From positions 1-6,120 of the forward strand of contig CANRIY010000096.1 of NCBI GenBank assembly GCA_947630775.1: a stretch of DNA of 6,120 nucleotides, read 5' to 3'. Source of the DNA: an uncultured Clostridia bacterium (GTDB lineage: Bacteria; Bacillota; Clostridia; Christensenellales; Borkfalkiaceae). A program made the position numbers and the translations under genes. Positions 4,779 through 6,120 of this stretch are shown here, piece by piece. Position 1 is the first letter of the stretch. Each line of letters opens with the position of its first letter. The notes beneath the pieces were generated by a model. That model saw nothing but the letters and a program-made list of their open reading frames with translations, was not told the DNA's origin and made no database searches.

Positions 4779-6036
4779 AACGCTCGATTTTCTCTATGAA
4801 AAAAGCAGAAATTACGATACGCTCGCAAAAAAACTCGCCGCGGAAGTGAGACGGCGCAGCAAAGAGAAGAATGTCTGTTACGTCGTGGACGGGAGCGCGG
4901 GCGAGGACGCCTGTGCGCAGATCCTTCTCAAAAGCCGCGGCGTGGCCCTTATCGACGGCAGATCCAAGGCGGGCGCGTTTGCCGCGCTTGCGTCCGTCGG
5001 GGGGGATTTTACGGCAGTCTCCGCCTTCTCCGTCGGAAGCGGCGATCTTGCGCTCCCCCTCGTCGTCTACGACCTCACCGAGGACAACATCGGGGACGTC
5101 AAACTCTGTCTTGCGGAGCGGTACGGCGACGAAACGCCCGTGTTCTTTATCAAGAACGGAAAGGCGAAAAAGATGCCGCTTTTCGAGATCGACAGGGAAA
5201 CTGTGGCGCCCATGACCGGGGTCGTCCTTCCGAAACAGCCCCTCTTAACAAAAAAACGGTTTTGTTTCGAGGACGTTGTCGCGATCTTGAAACGGCTCCG
5301 CGCCCCCGACGGCTGTCCGTGGGACAGGGTGCAGACGCATGAGAGCATCCGCATCAACGCCATCGAAGAGGCGTACGAACTCGTCGACGCGATCGACCGG
5401 AAGGATCCCGGCCGCATGTGCGAGGAAGCGGGCGACGTCTTGATGCAATCCCTCTTCCATACCCTCATCGAAGAAGAAAAGGGAGATTTTACGGTCACGG
5501 ATATGCTGACCGAACTTTGCACGAAGCTCATCACCCGCCATACGCATGTATTCGGCGAGGACAGGGCGGCGACGGCGGACGGGGCGCTCTCCGTCTGGGA
5601 AAAGAACAAGATGACCGAAAAGCACCAACATACCTATTCCGACGCGGTGAACGACGTCCCCGCCTGTTTCCCCGCGCTTCTGCGTGCCCAGAAGATCGCA
5701 AAACGGACAGAAAAAGGGGGCTGGGACGCGGCGACCTTTGAAAATTTCGAACGGAAATTCCGCGAGGAGTACGGCGAGCTCAAAGAGGCGGTGAAGGAAG
5801 GAAACAGCGCCCATATTGCGGAAGAGCTGGGCGACGTACTCTTCTGCACGGTGGAGCTCGGCAGAGCCGCGGGCGCCGACTGCGAGATGGCGCTCCTCGA
5901 TACCGTGAAAAAGATGCAGGCGCGCTTCAATGCCTACGAAAAGCTCGTGCTTGCGGACGGGAAAGAGATGAACGCCCTCTCCCCCGAGGAAAAAGACGAA
6001 TATTATCGGCGGGCAAAAGATGATCCGCGCGCTTGA
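4633..6036 (+). CDS. mazG: YabN-like protein: degenerate tetrapyrrole methylase domain fused to two MazG NTP pyrophosphohydrolase domains
   Basis: A 467-residue cytoplasmic protein with YabN architecture (489 residues in B. subtilis). MazG enzymes cleave nucleoside triphosphates to the monophosphate and pyrophosphate, which removes non-canonical nucleotides. Residues about 1-200 align with the tetrapyrrole (SAM-dependent) methylase fold: MITVIGSGTKEGELTLSALKAL at the start, then ETLDFLYEKS (49-58). However, the usual GxGPGD and PGHP motifs read GSGTKEG and DGSAGED. MazG domain 1 (about 211-330) has LRAPDGCPWD (222-231), EEAYE (245-249), EEAGD (264-268) and RHTHVFG (302-308). Domain 2 (about 345-450) has EEYGE (378-382) and EELGD (397-401), so the metal-binding acidic motifs are complete in both. 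It overlaps the flippase frame upstream and the dus gene by 17 bp downstream, suggesting one operon. Confidence 0.95.
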   Translation: MITVIGSGTKEGELTLSALKALREADEVLVRTEGIACVRSLRSETIPFETLDFLYEKSRNYDTLAKKLAAEVRRRSKEKNVCYVVDGSAGEDACAQILLKSRGVALIDGRSKAGAFAALASVGGDFTAVSAFSVGSGDLALPLVVYDLTEDNIGDVKLCLAERYGDETPVFFIKNGKAKKMPLFEIDRETVAPMTGVVLPKQPLLTKKRFCFEDVVAILKRLRAPDGCPWDRVQTHESIRINAIEEAYELVDAIDRKDPGRMCEEAGDVLMQSLFHTLIEEEKGDFTVTDMLTELCTKLITRHTHVFGEDRAATADGALSVWEKNKMTEKHQHTYSDAVNDVPACFPALLRAQKIAKRTEKGGWDAATFENFERKFREEYGELKEAVKEGNSAHIAEELGDVLFCTVELGRAAGADCEMALLDTVKKMQARFNAYEKLVLADGKEMNALSPEEKDEYYRRAKDDPRA

Positions 6037-6120
6037 CATCGCGGGCATGGTATGCCCGAACAACGTCTTTCTGGCGCCCATGGCGGGATATACGAACTAT
6101 CCCTTCCGCAAGATGTGTTC
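6020..6120 (+). CDS. tRNA-dihydrouridine synthase, N-terminal part (cut by window edge)
   Basis: Only the first 33 residues are in the window. They include VFLAPMAGYTNYPFRKMC (16-33), which matches the start of the FMN-binding TIM barrel of Dus enzymes (APMAGxTDxPFR). These reduce specific uridines in tRNA to dihydrouridine using NADPH and FMN. A DusB-type enzyme is most likely in this phylum, but the fragment is too short to assign the subtype. The ATG overlaps the mazG 3' end by 17 bp; GGCGGG (6008-6013) is a weak ribosome binding site, so coupling to mazG translation is probable. A second ATG at 6047 would remove nine residues that resemble the usual Dus lead-in, so 6020 is preferred. Confidence 0.85.
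   Translation, partial: MIRALDIAGMVCPNNVFLAPMAGYTNYPFRKMC

Overview
The window reads as chromosomal DNA of a GC-rich member of the Bacillota, most likely an uncultured, spore-forming clostridium. The evidence is a gyrB of the Gram-positive type, spoVT (a forespore regulator confined to endospore formers and their relatives) next to a SpoVB/YabM-type flippase and a YabN-type MazG protein, strong AGGAGG-like ribosome binding sites, and hairpin-rich interspersed repeats. The finer taxonomy (for example Christensenellales-like gut clostridia) is only a guess.

Layout. 1-233: a non-coding block made of a 156-bp unit repeated in tandem (77 bp of the second copy present, identical), packed with short hairpins. 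241-2154 (minus): complete gyrB, ending 7 bp from the repeat block. 2155-2388: divergent intergenic region. It holds a near-consensus sigma-A promoter for gyrB, a 29-bp strictly alternating pyrimidine/purine tract with a 20-bp perfect palindrome at the predicted gyrB transcription start, and a sigma-G-like promoter facing spoVT. 2389-2934 (plus): spoVT. 2935-3335: a second non-coding block, a mosaic of at least three repeat elements, one of them a 145-bp foldback. 3336-4778 (plus): a 12-or-so-helix MOP-family flippase. 4633-6036 (plus): a YabN-like fusion of a degenerate tetrapyrrole-methylase domain to two MazG domains. 6020-6120 (plus): the first 33 codons of a tRNA-dihydrouridine synthase, cut by the window edge.

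How the genes fit together. The order spoVT - MOP flippase - MazG/YabN matches Bacillus subtilis spoVT-yabM-yabN, so this is a conserved late-sporulation/envelope neighbourhood. The flanks differ: gyrB takes the upstream side in divergent orientation, and dus takes the place of the yabO/yabP/yabQ/divIC stretch. The flippase, mazG and dus reading frames overlap and look co-transcribed and translationally coupled. The repeat mosaic separates spoVT from them and reaches into the flippase leader.

The most unusual points are an in-phase A AAA AAG slippery heptamer at the flippase 3' end, where a -1 shift would end the protein at a TGA overlapping the mazG ATG; the Z-DNA-prone palindrome at the gyrB start site; and the hairpin carrying the only Shine-Dalgarno-like sequence of the flippase gene in its loop. 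I see no transposase, CRISPR array, tRNA or rRNA, and no clearly new multi-gene system.
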